A DNA stretch of 45,521 nt from UBA12191 sp964422295 (GTDB lineage: Bacteria; Planctomycetota; UBA8108; UBA1146), in the NCBI GenBank assembly GCA_964422295.1, contig CAYRAM010000021.1:1-45521 (forward strand), read 5' to 3'. The position numbers and the translations under genes were made by a program. The notes beneath the pieces are model-generated. The model had not been told where the DNA came from. It searched no databases and saw only the letters and a list, made by a program, of their open reading frames with translations. Shown one piece after another: positions 8,324 to 17,339 of the stretch. Positions within the stretch are counted from its first letter, which is position 1. The number at the start of each line of letters is the position of its first letter.

Positions 8324-9427
8324 ATGCCCAGGTCAACGGCCGATTCGATTTCTCCGCTCTTGATTTCGGGGCTTTTATTGCCGGGTCTATTGGTCGCCGT
8401 CTCCATACTATTCTGGAATTCAGGGGATCATTCGCAAATCGAAGACAAACCAGTGGTATCCGGCAGGCCTTTATCATTCCCCGTCGATGGAATCACAATC
8501 CTCTTCAATGCCGATGATCCCCGGGGGGTCTTTGCGAGTGATGTTGATCGCGCCATCAAAATGGGAGCTTCATGGCTGCAGATTCAGGTGGCTTATTACA
8601 CACGGGATGAAAAGTCTGCAGGTTTTCCTGTCTTCGACCGAAGAACACCGATCAATGAATCACTCAAGGAAATTTTGGATTTTGCAAATCTGTCCGGTTG
8701 CAAGGTGGCTTTGCATCCCATTCTCCTGATTCAGGATCCAGAGTCAGAACATTGGCGCGGAGAATACACGCCGGTCCAGCCAGAAAGTTGGTGGAACGAT
8801 TACTGTGAGTGGATGAAGAAACTGGCGGACATCTCCGAATCAGCAAAAATATCGATCCTCTATATCGGCAGTGAGTTGACTTCCCTTCAAAGTCACCACA
8901 CGGATTGGCGAGAGCTGATACAGAGCTTGAGGAAGAGGTACTCAGGAGCCTTGGGGTACTCTGCCAATTGGGATTCATGGCAAAACGTCTCATTTCATGG
9001 CGACCTAGATGTTTTGGGCCTGAACGCCTACTTCCCACTGTTTGATGCAAAAACTAATCGGTCCGAGAAACTCACCCGGAAAGATTATCAGGCGAGATTA
9101 CTGCCCCACCTCTCTGCAATGCGACGCTGGTCAGTCGCGAATGATACACCCCTGATTTTCACGGAAGTGGGTTACCCGGCGACCTCTCGACGTTTGGACC
9201 GCCCCTGGGATTCCGGATCGGGGCAATCGGTCATCGAAGATGGACTGATACAACTTGAGGGGTTTCGCTCCTTTGTCGGGGTTTTTGGCAGTAATGGTCC
9301 ACAGAAAGGGATCTTTTTCTATGCCCTTCATGGGCATGACCCGGATCGCCCCACCGGATACACTCCTATCCACAAAGAGACCCGATCCCTGTGGACGGAT
9401 TACCTGACCAGGAGCTCACAGCGATGA
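8324..9427 (+). CDS. GH113-like glycoside hydrolase (beta-mannanase type), membrane-anchored
   Basis: I start this 367-residue protein at ATG 8324 (AAGGGAG just upstream) rather than GTG 8288. An N-terminal hydrophobic segment (about 9-32) anchors or exports it. The rest is a TIM-barrel glycosidase: GVFASDVDRAIKMGASWLQI (first strand), HPILLI, acid/base candidate Glu184 in YIGSEL, YSANWD, and nucleophile candidate Glu281 in FTEVGYPA. These match the GH113 pattern, whose characterised members cleave beta-1,4-mannan; other specificities occur among distant homologues. The gene overlaps the next by ATGA and begins the unit glycosidase - unknown - ktrA. Confidence 0.85.
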   Translation: MPRSTADSISPLLISGLLLPGLLVAVSILFWNSGDHSQIEDKPVVSGRPLSFPVDGITILFNADDPRGVFASDVDRAIKMGASWLQIQVAYYTRDEKSAGFPVFDRRTPINESLKEILDFANLSGCKVALHPILLIQDPESEHWRGEYTPVQPESWWNDYCEWMKKLADISESAKISILYIGSELTSLQSHHTDWRELIQSLRKRYSGALGYSANWDSWQNVSFHGDLDVLGLNAYFPLFDAKTNRSEKLTRKDYQARLLPHLSAMRRWSVANDTPLIFTEVGYPATSRRLDRPWDSGSGQSVIEDGLIQLEGFRSFVGVFGSNGPQKGIFFYALHGHDPDRPTGYTPIHKETRSLWTDYLTRSSQR

Positions 9428-10257
9428 CACGCCTGTATCTGATTTGCACCATCTTCACTGGAGCCATCTTGCTGCAGTCATTGGCGTCCCGACCTCCTGA
9501 GGTGATATGGAAAGAACCGCAAGGCACTGTCGACAATCAGGATGAAGCCGAATCCGGGGCCGAAAATCCCATCAGCAGATCCGATTCGCCAAAAGAAGAC
9601 CAACTCCCCAATCTGATCCAGGCATGCCGACAGGCACTCAAAGAGACTGCGCACTCACTTCCGGAAATTGATTCGACACAACAACTTACTAAAATCACGT
9701 CAAATTCCGGTGTGTCCCTTCTGGCAAAACACGTTGAGGTCGACTCCGGGAAATTCAACGTTCTCCCCATCGACGGCCCGGTCATTCAGATCGACGCCAA
9801 GGACGTCCAACAGATAGACTCGGTCTATCCGGAGGTTGGCGACGGAAGCGATCAGACTCTTGAATTGCTGGGGAAGGCCAAAGCTGGCGACAAACTCACG
9901 GATCAAGAAATCCAGATTTGGTTTGATTCCGGTGGCGCTGAGGACCTGTTGGCTCGCTTCCCGCTGAAAGGGAACAAGATTTTGAGGCAGTTCTTCATCG
10001 ACGAAGCCCTAGAGAAGAACGATGTCGAAGTTCGACCCATGTCTGAGATCGATTTTGACGAACTGGATGAGTGGACCGCTTCGGTACGGGACGATATCTC
10101 ACGTGGAATCAGCGAATCGAGAAGAACTCTGGTGATTCTGGAGATCGATCAAAGGCTTTCCCAACTTCAAGGGGCATCCAACGGTGCCAAATTCTCGAAA
10201 TGGTCCAATCAATTGCGTATCCTCAAGCTTGATTTAATCAAGAGCGCCGGATTTTAG
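9424..10257 (+). CDS. Unrecognised exported or membrane-anchored protein
   Basis: This 277-residue protein begins at ATG 9424, overlapping the glycosidase stop. Residues 1-22 (MTRLYLICTIFTGAILLQSL) form a signal peptide or single anchor. An acidic, Asp/Glu/Ser-rich linker follows to about 65. The C-terminal half is helical and charged, with FPLKGNKILRQFFIDEALE and RLSQLQGASNGAKFSKWSNQ. I do not recognise a family. Translational coupling to the glycosidase suggests a shared envelope process, and only 10 bp separate it from ktrA. Confidence 0.8.
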   Translation: MTRLYLICTIFTGAILLQSLASRPPEVIWKEPQGTVDNQDEAESGAENPISRSDSPKEDQLPNLIQACRQALKETAHSLPEIDSTQQLTKITSNSGVSLLAKHVEVDSGKFNVLPIDGPVIQIDAKDVQQIDSVYPEVGDGSDQTLELLGKAKAGDKLTDQEIQIWFDSGGAEDLLARFPLKGNKILRQFFIDEALEKNDVEVRPMSEIDFDELDEWTASVRDDISRGISESRRTLVILEIDQRLSQLQGASNGAKFSKWSNQLRILKLDLIKSAGF

Positions 10258-10267
10258 GGGGCAGTTC

Positions 10268-10981
10268 ATGGCTATGATCCGTGTCGGTGTTTTTGGATTG
10301 GGAAGGTTTGGGACAGCGCTTGTCAAAACGTTGAACCATCACAACAATTCCAACATGCAAGTTCACATCAGGGCTGTCGACAAAGACCCCGATCGTGTCG
10401 AAGCGGTGAAGGACAACTGTGACGATGCGCTGATCATGAACCTTGAGGAGGAGGATCTGCTTAAATCCCAGATTCAAAATCTGGACATCATCGTCATCGC
10501 AATCGGAGAAAACGCTTTACCCGTATTGCTGCTTGCGCATACCGCTATGGAGATGATCTCTGATTCGGGCAGCGGTTCCGAATCGAAACCGAGAATCATG
10601 TGTCGGGCCCATGATCAAACTACGCGAAAGATACTGAAAAAGTTCGGGGTGCAGGATCAGGACATTTTCGCCCCCGAGGAAAAAGCCGCAGAACGGCTTG
10701 CCCGCAGATTGGTGCACCGAAGTTCCGTGGATTCCCTGCCCTTGAAAGAGGATCAGGCCATCATTCAGATTCCCACCCCGCCCAAGTGGGTAGGCAAGTC
10801 ATTGGCAGAGACAAAAATTCGAAATCGTTACCAGGTCAATCTGCTTTGCTTGCAAAAGTCCGGGACCACTGAAAATGTGATCTCGCCCGATCCTGACACG
10901 GTTTTTGAGGAAGGGGATCAATTGTATCTGCTCGGCCCCATCGTCAATCTCGACAAGATATCTTCTCGGGCAGAGGGCTAG
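10268..10981 (+). CDS. ktrA: K+ uptake regulatory subunit KtrA (RCK protein)
   Basis: This 237-residue cytosolic protein has one RCK_N domain with nucleotide-binding GVFGLGRFG (about 7-15), acidic residue in AVDKDP for the ribose, and a C-terminal RCK_C domain (about 155-232). A single RCK pair is typical of KtrA rather than the double TrkA. An octameric ring of KtrA gates the KtrB channel in response to ATP/ADP. It runs with the glycosidase unit and meets ktrB tail to tail: its TAG overlaps the ktrB TAG in a CTAG palindrome. Start ATG 10268 follows GGGGG. Confidence 0.93.
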   Translation: MAMIRVGVFGLGRFGTALVKTLNHHNNSNMQVHIRAVDKDPDRVEAVKDNCDDALIMNLEEEDLLKSQIQNLDIIVIAIGENALPVLLLAHTAMEMISDSGSGSESKPRIMCRAHDQTTRKILKKFGVQDQDIFAPEEKAAERLARRLVHRSSVDSLPLKEDQAIIQIPTPPKWVGKSLAETKIRNRYQVNLLCLQKSGTTENVISPDPDTVFEEGDQLYLLGPIVNLDKISSRAEG

Positions 10982-12591
10982 CCGAGCATCACTTTTCCTT
11001 CAGGGCGATCGATCTTGTTACCCTGCTGAGTCAAGGAAGACAGGCCAACCACCAATGCCAGCGGGCCAAGCCTGCCGAGGATCATGGCGACCATCAACAA
11101 GGACTTCCCTGTGTCGCTTAAATGACCGGTGGTGTCCATGCTCAATCCCACTGTCCCCAATGCGCTCGTCATTTCAAAAAGCAACTGCTGCTGTGTCAAT
11201 GTGCCCATTTCAAGGGAGTTCATTTCTGTCCAATGAAGCATGATCAGCAACACCAACCAGATCAGTCCATACATCAAAGTGAGAACAGCGGCACTTCTGA
11301 TCAATTTGTCAGATAAAGTCCGCTTGTTGAACTGAACCTGATCCCTCCCGCGAATCTGATGATAAAGGGCGACCATCAGAATTCCGATGGTAGAGGTTTT
11401 CAATCCGCCTCCGGTAGACCCGGGAGAAGCCCCTATGATCATGAGAATGATCAAGATCATGATCGAATAATCGGTCAGTGATTGCACGTCACCTACAGAG
11501 AAGCCCGCGGTTCGGCATGTTACGGACCAAAAGATGCCATCGATGGCAGTGGCTCCACCCAAGATCAAGAATATGGCCCCAAATATCCACAGACCGCTAG
11601 AAGTTCCCAAGGACAAGATCACATGCGTTCCCAACCGATTGGAACGGGATTTAAATCGTTTCCATAGTTCCCAAATTACCGGAAAGCCTATTCCTCCCAG
11701 GATGATCAGGGCAATCATGGTCCACCGCTCTAAGGTGTTGAAACTGGCGATCGAATCTTCATGCAGCGCAAACCCGGAATTGCAAAACGCACTGACGGAA
11801 TGGAAGAGGTGCTGAAAGGAGGGCTTTACCAAACTGTAGCCATCCGACATTGCCAGGAGAATCGTTCCCATCGCTTGTATCGATACGGTCGTAACGAAGA
11901 TTGGTTTCAGTAACTGTTTTACCGATGCAGTGTCCATGCCGTTCATCGCTTCGCGAATTGCACGACCCTGCCTCAATCCCAATCCTTGTCCCAGGAACGT
12001 CATAAACAAAATGAAGAGTGTGACGGTTCCCAATCCTCCTATTTGGATCAGTGCCAACAGGATCCATTGCCCCTCCCTGGACAACTCGGTACCAATATCC
12101 ACCACGGACAAACCGGTGACAGTTGTGGCGCTGACAGCCGTAAACATCGCATGAAGCCAGCCAAGGGGATCGTCTCCTTCCGGTACACAACGGGGCGATT
12201 GCAATGCCCAGGTTCCGGCAATGATGGGGATCAGAAGGAGTAAAAAGAGAACAAAGGCTCCCCCTCTTCTGATACGTCCCAAGCCTTCCCAAAGTAATTC
12301 ACCAAATCCATATAGGAGCAATAGTCCGGAAGTCATTAGCGCTAAAATAAAATCTTCAGAAATTAACCCTGAGATGATCAGAATGGACAATAGAGCAGGC
12401 AACAGCCAGTAGCGTCCGGGGCGTTTCCTCAACCACCCAACGACAGCGGAACCTGCCAACAACAACAAACCCAAAACGCCGACCTGTATGCTGTAAGTCG
12501 GCGATGTCCCGCTGACTCCGGAAAGCCATTCCTGAATTGAAAAAATCGCCAATAGTGCGATACCGAAATGAATCAGAACAGATTTGTACAT
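10978..12591 (-). CDS. ktrB: K+ transporter KtrB/TrkH family
   Basis: From ATG 12591 the protein has 537 residues; an open frame continues to 12807 but reads antisense through tRNA-Arg and is not coding. The four pore loops of the superfamily of K+ transporters are present, each with its filter glycine: TVTGLS, AFCNSGFAL, CRTAGFSV and LGTVGLSMD. Extra membrane helices (about 130 residues) precede the first pore loop, so it is longer than Bacillus KtrB (about 450). It forms the membrane pore partnered by KtrA, which is encoded convergently with overlapping stop codons. No strong ribosome binding site is seen. Confidence 0.93.
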   Translation of the reverse strand: MYKSVLIHFGIALLAIFSIQEWLSGVSGTSPTYSIQVGVLGLLLLAGSAVVGWLRKRPGRYWLLPALLSILIISGLISEDFILALMTSGLLLLYGFGELLWEGLGRIRRGGAFVLFLLLLIPIIAGTWALQSPRCVPEGDDPLGWLHAMFTAVSATTVTGLSVVDIGTELSREGQWILLALIQIGGLGTVTLFILFMTFLGQGLGLRQGRAIREAMNGMDTASVKQLLKPIFVTTVSIQAMGTILLAMSDGYSLVKPSFQHLFHSVSAFCNSGFALHEDSIASFNTLERWTMIALIILGGIGFPVIWELWKRFKSRSNRLGTHVILSLGTSSGLWIFGAIFLILGGATAIDGIFWSVTCRTAGFSVGDVQSLTDYSIMILIILMIIGASPGSTGGGLKTSTIGILMVALYHQIRGRDQVQFNKRTLSDKLIRSAAVLTLMYGLIWLVLLIMLHWTEMNSLEMGTLTQQQLLFEMTSALGTVGLSMDTTGHLSDTGKSLLMVAMILGRLGPLALVVGLSSLTQQGNKIDRPEGKVMLG

Positions 12592-12723
12592 GGCTAGGAT
12601 TGTGCACCACTTATCATCTTCTCTCCAGTCGCTCTGGACCTGGTGAATCGGATCTGATAAAACCGCATGCTTGATCCTCTTCGACCGCAAACCGACCTGA
12701 ACACAAATTCTGTGGCAATTAAG

Positions 12724-12796
12724 GGCCCTGTAGCTCAGTGGATAGAGCACCGGCCTCCGGAGCCGGGTGTCGCACGTTCGAATCGTGCCAGGGTCA
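12724..12796 (+). tRNA. tRNA-Arg(CCG)
   Basis: A full cloverleaf fits: acceptor GGCCCTG / CAGGGTC with one G-T pair, D-stem GCTC/GAGC, anticodon stem CCGGC/GCCGG around loop CTCCGGA (anticodon CCG, codon CGG), variable loop GTGTC, T-stem GCACG/CGTGC with TTCGAAT, discriminator A at 12796. CCA is not encoded. It lies between ktrB (divergent) and apaH (codirectional). Confidence 0.97.
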
Positions 12797-12805
12797 TTGA
12801 ATTTC

Positions 12806-12831
12806 ACGCCGGGAGTCTCGACTCCCGGCGT
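12806..12831 (+). terminator. GC-rich hairpin after tRNA-Arg
   Basis: An 11-bp perfect stem ACGCCGGGAGT / ACTCCCGGCGT closes a CTCG loop, followed by only CTTT. It probably ends or processes the tRNA transcript and lies 18 bases before the apaH start, so it could also reduce read-through into apaH. The short T run makes it an imperfect intrinsic terminator. Confidence 0.65.
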
Positions 12832-12848
12832 CTTTCAAATGGGGCCTC

Positions 12849-13670
12849 ATGAGCAATCAACTGAACCAAGATCAATTGGGACCACTCCCCCAAGACAGCT
12901 GGGTCATTGGGGATGTGCATGGCTGTCTTCGGACCCTCAAAGCCATGCTTTCAAAAATAGAGCGCGTACAAGCCGATCCCCACTGTGTATTTATCGGTGA
13001 TCTTGTCGGAAAAGGCCCCGACAGTGCCGGGGTGATAGAAACGCTGATGAACAATAGCGACAATGTTTCCGTGGTCCTTGGGAATCATGATCTTCACTTG
13101 ATTGCCTGCCATATGGGAGTCGCCAAAGCTCGACCCGGAGACCACTCAGAAAACTTGCTGAAAGCTTCAGAGAGCAACAAATGGATCGACTGGTTGAAAA
13201 CACAGAACTTCTTATTCGATTTGAATTGCGCAAATCGGCGTTACCAATTGGTGCATGCGGGGATCCATCCTCTTTGGAGTGAGGAGGAGCTTGATCAAAG
13301 AATCAACCAATTGACCATGCACGTACGTTCTGATGACTGGTCCTGGTATAAAGATCCCGGTTCAGAGATTTGGCACACGGCGAATGTCATCACCCGAATG
13401 AGATGCCTTCAACGGGAATCCCTGGGACTGGCAAACGATTTCACTGGCCATCCGGATGATGCTGGCCCAGATCTGATCCCCTGGTTTGAGGCGACCTCCG
13501 GGAGGCCTCAAGACCCTGTATTCATATTTGGCCATTGGGCTGCACTTGGCAGATATTCAACTGAAAAAGTGGAATGCCTGGATAGCGGCTGTGTCTATGG
13601 CAATGAGTTGACAGCATTTCAACCGATGAATCAAATCGCTCTTGTAGAGAAGAATATCGAACTCGACTAA
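12849..13670 (+). CDS. apaH: Symmetrical Ap4A hydrolase (ApaH)
   Basis: This 273-residue calcineurin-type phosphoesterase matches ApaH in size (E. coli 280). Metal-binding motifs run in order: GDVHGC (about 21-26), GDLVGKGP, GNHD, and later histidines in VHAGIHP and FGHWAALG. It splits diadenosine tetraphosphate into two ADP and can remove Np4-caps from RNA 5' ends. Start ATG 12849 has only a weak ribosome binding site. Its stop overlaps that of the convergent NYN gene by 4 bases, an arrangement worth noting because both products can act on RNA metabolism. Confidence 0.95.
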   Translation: MSNQLNQDQLGPLPQDSWVIGDVHGCLRTLKAMLSKIERVQADPHCVFIGDLVGKGPDSAGVIETLMNNSDNVSVVLGNHDLHLIACHMGVAKARPGDHSENLLKASESNKWIDWLKTQNFLFDLNCANRRYQLVHAGIHPLWSEEELDQRINQLTMHVRSDDWSWYKDPGSEIWHTANVITRMRCLQRESLGLANDFTGHPDDAGPDLIPWFEATSGRPQDPVFIFGHWAALGRYSTEKVECLDSGCVYGNELTAFQPMNQIALVEKNIELD

Positions 13671-14455
13671 ACGTCGTCTTCTAACAACTCGTCGATGATG
13701 TAGGTGCCACTCTTTTGATCTCGATGAACCTTGATCAGTTTGTTCTTTTCTGCATCCAGAAGAAGGTTCGAGAAGTGCGAATAGCCGTGGTATTCCTCGC
13801 TGAACGTCGGCTGCTTCCGTTTCATGGTCTGCTTCACCATCGAGCCCCAGATAATTTCGTAATTTTCACGTTGAAGGGCTGCGACTGAACTCAAAAGCAA
13901 TTGGAATGCAGAGATCTGATCTTTGGTCAATTTCCGTGCTGGTGCTTTGCTTGCAGTTCTTGTGCGCTTCTTGCGAGTTCGGACGAGATCTTCGTAAAAG
14001 ATGAACTCGTCACAATTATCGATGAGCAAGTTGCTGGACGACTTTTTTACGCCCATGCCGATGATCTTCTTGTTATTTTCGCGAAGTTGAGAAACCAGAG
14101 GAGAAAAATCGCTGTCTCCGGATACGAGCACAAATGTGTCCACATGGTCTTTGGTGTAAGAGAGTTCAAGAGCGTCGACCACCATTTTGATGTCTGCACT
14201 GTTCTTGCCTGACATTTTGCGCATGGGGATATCAATCAACTCCACAGCGCACTCATGAAATGGAACCTTGTATTGTTTCCAGGTGGTCCAGTCGGCATAC
14301 GCCTTCTTGACCGTGATCTTTCCCTTTTCGACTAATCGATCCAAAATTTTGGTAATCTCAAGTTTCTTGATATTGGCTTCCTTGACCCCGATCGCTATGT
14401 TGTCGAGGTCGATGAAAACGGCGATCTGGTGCTCCTGATCGACCTTGGATTGCAT
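13667..14455 (-). CDS. NYN-domain ribonuclease with LOTUS-like C-terminus
   Basis: From ATG 14455 (AAAGG upstream) the protein has 262 residues. The NYN (PIN-like) domain carries the acidic metal-binding set FIDLDN, SADIKMVVDAL and VSGDSDFSPLV, followed by VKKSSSNLL..CDEFIFYEDL. A basic linker (RTRKKRTRTASK) leads to a C-terminal winged-helix-like region (about 180-262, with IIWGSMVKQTMKRKQPTF, YSHFSNLLLDAEK) that looks like an OST-HTH/LOTUS domain, the usual partner in LabA/MARF1-type proteins. It should bind and probably cleave RNA. Upstream frame to 14563 is rejected because conservation begins at FIDLDN. Confidence 0.9.
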   Translation of the reverse strand: MQSKVDQEHQIAVFIDLDNIAIGVKEANIKKLEITKILDRLVEKGKITVKKAYADWTTWKQYKVPFHECAVELIDIPMRKMSGKNSADIKMVVDALELSYTKDHVDTFVLVSGDSDFSPLVSQLRENNKKIIGMGVKKSSSNLLIDNCDEFIFYEDLVRTRKKRTRTASKAPARKLTKDQISAFQLLLSSVAALQRENYEIIWGSMVKQTMKRKQPTFSEEYHGYSHFSNLLLDAEKNKLIKVHRDQKSGTYIIDELLEDDV

Positions 14456-14701
14456 TCTGATACCTTTCAGGCCGGAGATGTATATCCGGCACAACTCGCC
14501 TCCCCCGTGGAATCCAGTGAGAACTTCCTTTGTTTCGAAAGGGAGCACTGGGCAGCAGAACACGCTGCGTTAAGGAGGGGACGGCAACGACCACATGGTG
14601 TGACGACATGCTTCGCCCCTGGAACCAGGGTCATATTGCATTCATGAAACACTTCGGACAGAAAAATTTCAAGCCTACCTGATCAATCGTGCCTGAATCG
14701 G

Positions 14702-15958
14702 TCAATTTGAGCAGGAATAACCGGGTATTGGTGCCGGATCCTGACCCGCTGTCGGGAAAGGATTCTCGGGGGGGATCGATCCCAGATACAGGTAGTTCAA
14801 TATCCGAATCGGATCAGCAAGGTCCAACTGGTCATCGTCATTGACATCCAAGGCCTCCATGCACGATCCGTGCTGAGCGGAATAGAGGATCGCAAGAGCT
14901 GCGACGACATCCGCCAGTTGGAGGATTCCGTTTCTGTCAACGTCTCCCCGCAGGAAGGAAGGCTGAGGTTCCAGGAATGGATTTGATCCCAGGTTGATCT
15001 CAGCGGAATTTGTCACACCGTCACCATCGAAATCACCGAGAGGGTCCACCACCAGAGATATTTGCAAACCGGTCATATCTCCACGACCCGCAGGGAATCC
15101 CGCCGACACCTCTGAAAGCAATGCACCTGTGGCTGCAAATCGTTGCACTTTTGATCCGAGACGACAAAGAACTGTCACGCTGCCATCCATGTGTGCGGCG
15201 ACGCCCAAGGGGCGTTCCTCAACATCGATCACGGCGTCTATACCAGAGTCGGAAACCACAACGATCTGATGGCTGCTTTGACAAGTAAACCAAGCTCGCC
15301 CAGAGACATCCGTGGTGACTCCAATCGGAAATACTCCCGCACTCCCTGTCCAAAGGGTCTGCCCGTCGCTGCCCAGTCGGCGCAATCCCTGTTTTTCAGC
15401 GAGCCAGACGCCACCGTCATGGGTTGCAGACAGACCAGTCGGGAAGAAACCGACCGGAATAGAAGCAGTGATGGCGCCTGATGGGTCGAGCATCATCACC
15501 TCATTGGAGTAGGAACAACTGACCCAAATTCGCCCCGTTCCGTCGACGGCGATGCCATAAGGAACACCGGCAACAGGAAAACTGGTCACTTCTGCCGAAG
15601 CAACGGCGACCTGTATGACGTCATCCATGCCCGGCCTGGTGGCCCAAAGATTTCCATTCGAATCCAGGGCCATCGCTGCAAGACCCACTTGAGTAGGTAT
15701 CTCATGCAACAGATCACCCGTGGGCCCGTATTTTCGCAGTGTGGTCTCGTTTTCAAGGTGAAGCCATGCTCCCCCGTCTGCGGATCGGCATAACAGTTCG
15801 ACCCGTTCTGGCAGATCTGCGATTTGCATCGCCTGGCTCTGATTGAGAGCGTTGAGAGAATGGGCCGGGGATGCGTCACTCCCGAACCAGATGGACTGCC
15901 CGCAGAGGAGGGAGCTGGTCCACAAAGTGAATGCAAGTGTTGAAACAGAAATTTTCAT
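14702..15958 (-). CDS. Secreted beta-propeller/dockerin-type protein A
   Basis: Starting at ATG 15958 (an ATG 12 bases upstream is too near its AAGGA) gives 418 residues with a signal peptide ending ..SSLLCGQ. About six NHL/Vgb-like propeller blades follow, with repeats such as GNLWATRPG, GRIWVSCSYSNEV, GGVWLAEKQG and GRAWFTCQSSHQI. A Ca-binding DFDGDGVTNSAE motif comes next, then a dockerin-type doublet (RGDVDRNGILQLADVV and DVNDDDQLDLADPI). The C-terminal tail ends in Cys-containing GYSCSN. It is probably a surface or periplasmic binding protein; the ligand is unknown. The next upstream gene encodes a similar protein 46 bases away, so they likely share a transcript. Confidence 0.88.
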   Translation of the reverse strand: MKISVSTLAFTLWTSSLLCGQSIWFGSDASPAHSLNALNQSQAMQIADLPERVELLCRSADGGAWLHLENETTLRKYGPTGDLLHEIPTQVGLAAMALDSNGNLWATRPGMDDVIQVAVASAEVTSFPVAGVPYGIAVDGTGRIWVSCSYSNEVMMLDPSGAITASIPVGFFPTGLSATHDGGVWLAEKQGLRRLGSDGQTLWTGSAGVFPIGVTTDVSGRAWFTCQSSHQIVVVSDSGIDAVIDVEERPLGVAAHMDGSVTVLCRLGSKVQRFAATGALLSEVSAGFPAGRGDMTGLQISLVVDPLGDFDGDGVTNSAEINLGSNPFLEPQPSFLRGDVDRNGILQLADVVAALAILYSAQHGSCMEALDVNDDDQLDLADPIRILNYLYLGSIPPENPFPTAGQDPAPIPGYSCSN

Positions 15959-16016
15959 GGTCGCTCTCATTCCTTGGCAATGGGCTTCAGAGGATGACTT
16001 GTACGCGGGTCAAAAA

Positions 16017-17339
16017 TCAAGCCCCCTGCGCACAATCCAGATCATCCGATTGCAAATCCGATCCTCCGATTGGATATGGGAAAACCGGGGCCTCACCTTC
16101 AGAAAACAGAAATTCCAGGACACCAATCGCGTCCGATATGTCGAGGGTTCCATCGTCATTGAAATCCCCCGCATCCAGGCATTCCAAATCTCCCCCGAGA
16201 AACAGATACCCGAGAAGCGTTATCGGATCTCCGACATCCAACATGAGGTCCAAATTAGAATCTCCACGCAGAAATGACCCCGGAGCAAGGAAGACAGCAA
16301 CCTGCTCCATGCCTTGTTCTGTGACGAAGATCCTGCCTGAATGGATGGCCATGTCTGCGGGTTGGCTCAATCCCGATCCAAAGTCGTGGACGCTGCCATC
16401 CTGCGGATCCAACCTCTTGATCCAACCTCCAAGCAGATCGCTGATCAGGACTTCTCCATTCGGTAATGGCAGAGCTGCTGACTGTGAAAAATCTCCACCA
16501 CCCAATGGCCAGGAGCTCGTCAGTGAGCGATTTTCAAGATCGAGAAGGAAGACATCTGAACTGCCGCCAAACACCGTCAGCAGAGCAGCGTTGCCGCCGA
16601 CAGGAACGATGTCGGAAGGTCCGGGGAAGTCGGCGGTATCGACGGAGATACCGACACTTGCCACCACGTCCCCCGAAACGGGATCCAACCACTGAACGGC
16701 AGGATGAGCGGTGAAATCATTTCCGGGGTATCCCACGGGGATGACCAACTCACCCTGGTGTTCCAAAATGCGCGTGATGGACCCCGACACCTCAATTCTG
16801 TTGACGATCGTTTGGGAAACCGGATCAAAGACGAGGACATTTTCGTCAGACCCGTCAAAATTCCCTCCGTTGGAGGCGATGTAAACGTGTCCTTGGTCGC
16901 CGGCGGCGAGCCCGGAGAGATACGAGACCTCAAAGCCACCCGAATCTGTCATCGGATAACTCTCTGCCACCCCTGTTGGGAGATCGATCTGGTACAAGGA
17001 GGAATCATTGGAACAGGTGACGTAGAGTTTCTCATCAACGAGAAGCAATTCCGTTGGGAAATACCCAACTTCGAAGGTTCTCAAAACGACCAGGGAATGG
17101 AGGTCGATCTCTGCCACCCGATAATTGGCATTCGATTCGACGGATTCTCCAAACGGGGTCACGTCTCCGGCGATGGTGCAGTATCCGAGATTCGTTTGAT
17201 CGTCTGCCAGCACACCGTAGGGATGGCTCGCCACATCAGAACCACTGATCGTTACAAGAATTTGAGCAACGGGGTCCTGTGCCTGACACCGGGAGTCAGC
17301 AAAATTGAACAAGAGAAAAAAGAAGCCGACAGATGCCAT
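16017..17339 (-). CDS. Secreted beta-propeller/dockerin-type protein B
   Basis: From ATG 17339 the product is 440 residues with a signal peptide (MASVGFFFLLFNFADSRCQAQ). The frame stays open to 17594 but that extension is not signal-like. The body is a WD/YVTN-type beta-propeller with blades such as LYVTCSNDSSLYQIDLP and GHVYIASNGGNFDGSDENV. The C-terminus has a dockerin-type doublet (RGDSNLDLMLDVGDPI and DFNDDGTLDISDAIGVL). It is upstream of, and domain-matched to, propeller protein A. YVTN-type propellers in other bacteria are cell-surface binding proteins; the partner here is unknown. Confidence 0.87.
   Translation of the reverse strand: MASVGFFFLLFNFADSRCQAQDPVAQILVTISGSDVASHPYGVLADDQTNLGYCTIAGDVTPFGESVESNANYRVAEIDLHSLVVLRTFEVGYFPTELLLVDEKLYVTCSNDSSLYQIDLPTGVAESYPMTDSGGFEVSYLSGLAAGDQGHVYIASNGGNFDGSDENVLVFDPVSQTIVNRIEVSGSITRILEHQGELVIPVGYPGNDFTAHPAVQWLDPVSGDVVASVGISVDTADFPGPSDIVPVGGNAALLTVFGGSSDVFLLDLENRSLTSSWPLGGGDFSQSAALPLPNGEVLISDLLGGWIKRLDPQDGSVHDFGSGLSQPADMAIHSGRIFVTEQGMEQVAVFLAPGSFLRGDSNLDLMLDVGDPITLLGYLFLGGDLECLDAGDFNDDGTLDISDAIGVLEFLFSEGEAPVFPYPIGGSDLQSDDLDCAQGA

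Noticed and set aside
12592..12807. N-terminal extension of ktrB
   Set aside because: It reads antisense through tRNA-Arg(CCG) and is not membrane-protein-like.
14456..14701. Search for a gene or RNA between the NYN and propeller A genes
   Set aside because: Only short frames and a weak CCCTGG/CCAGGG palindrome; nothing supportable.
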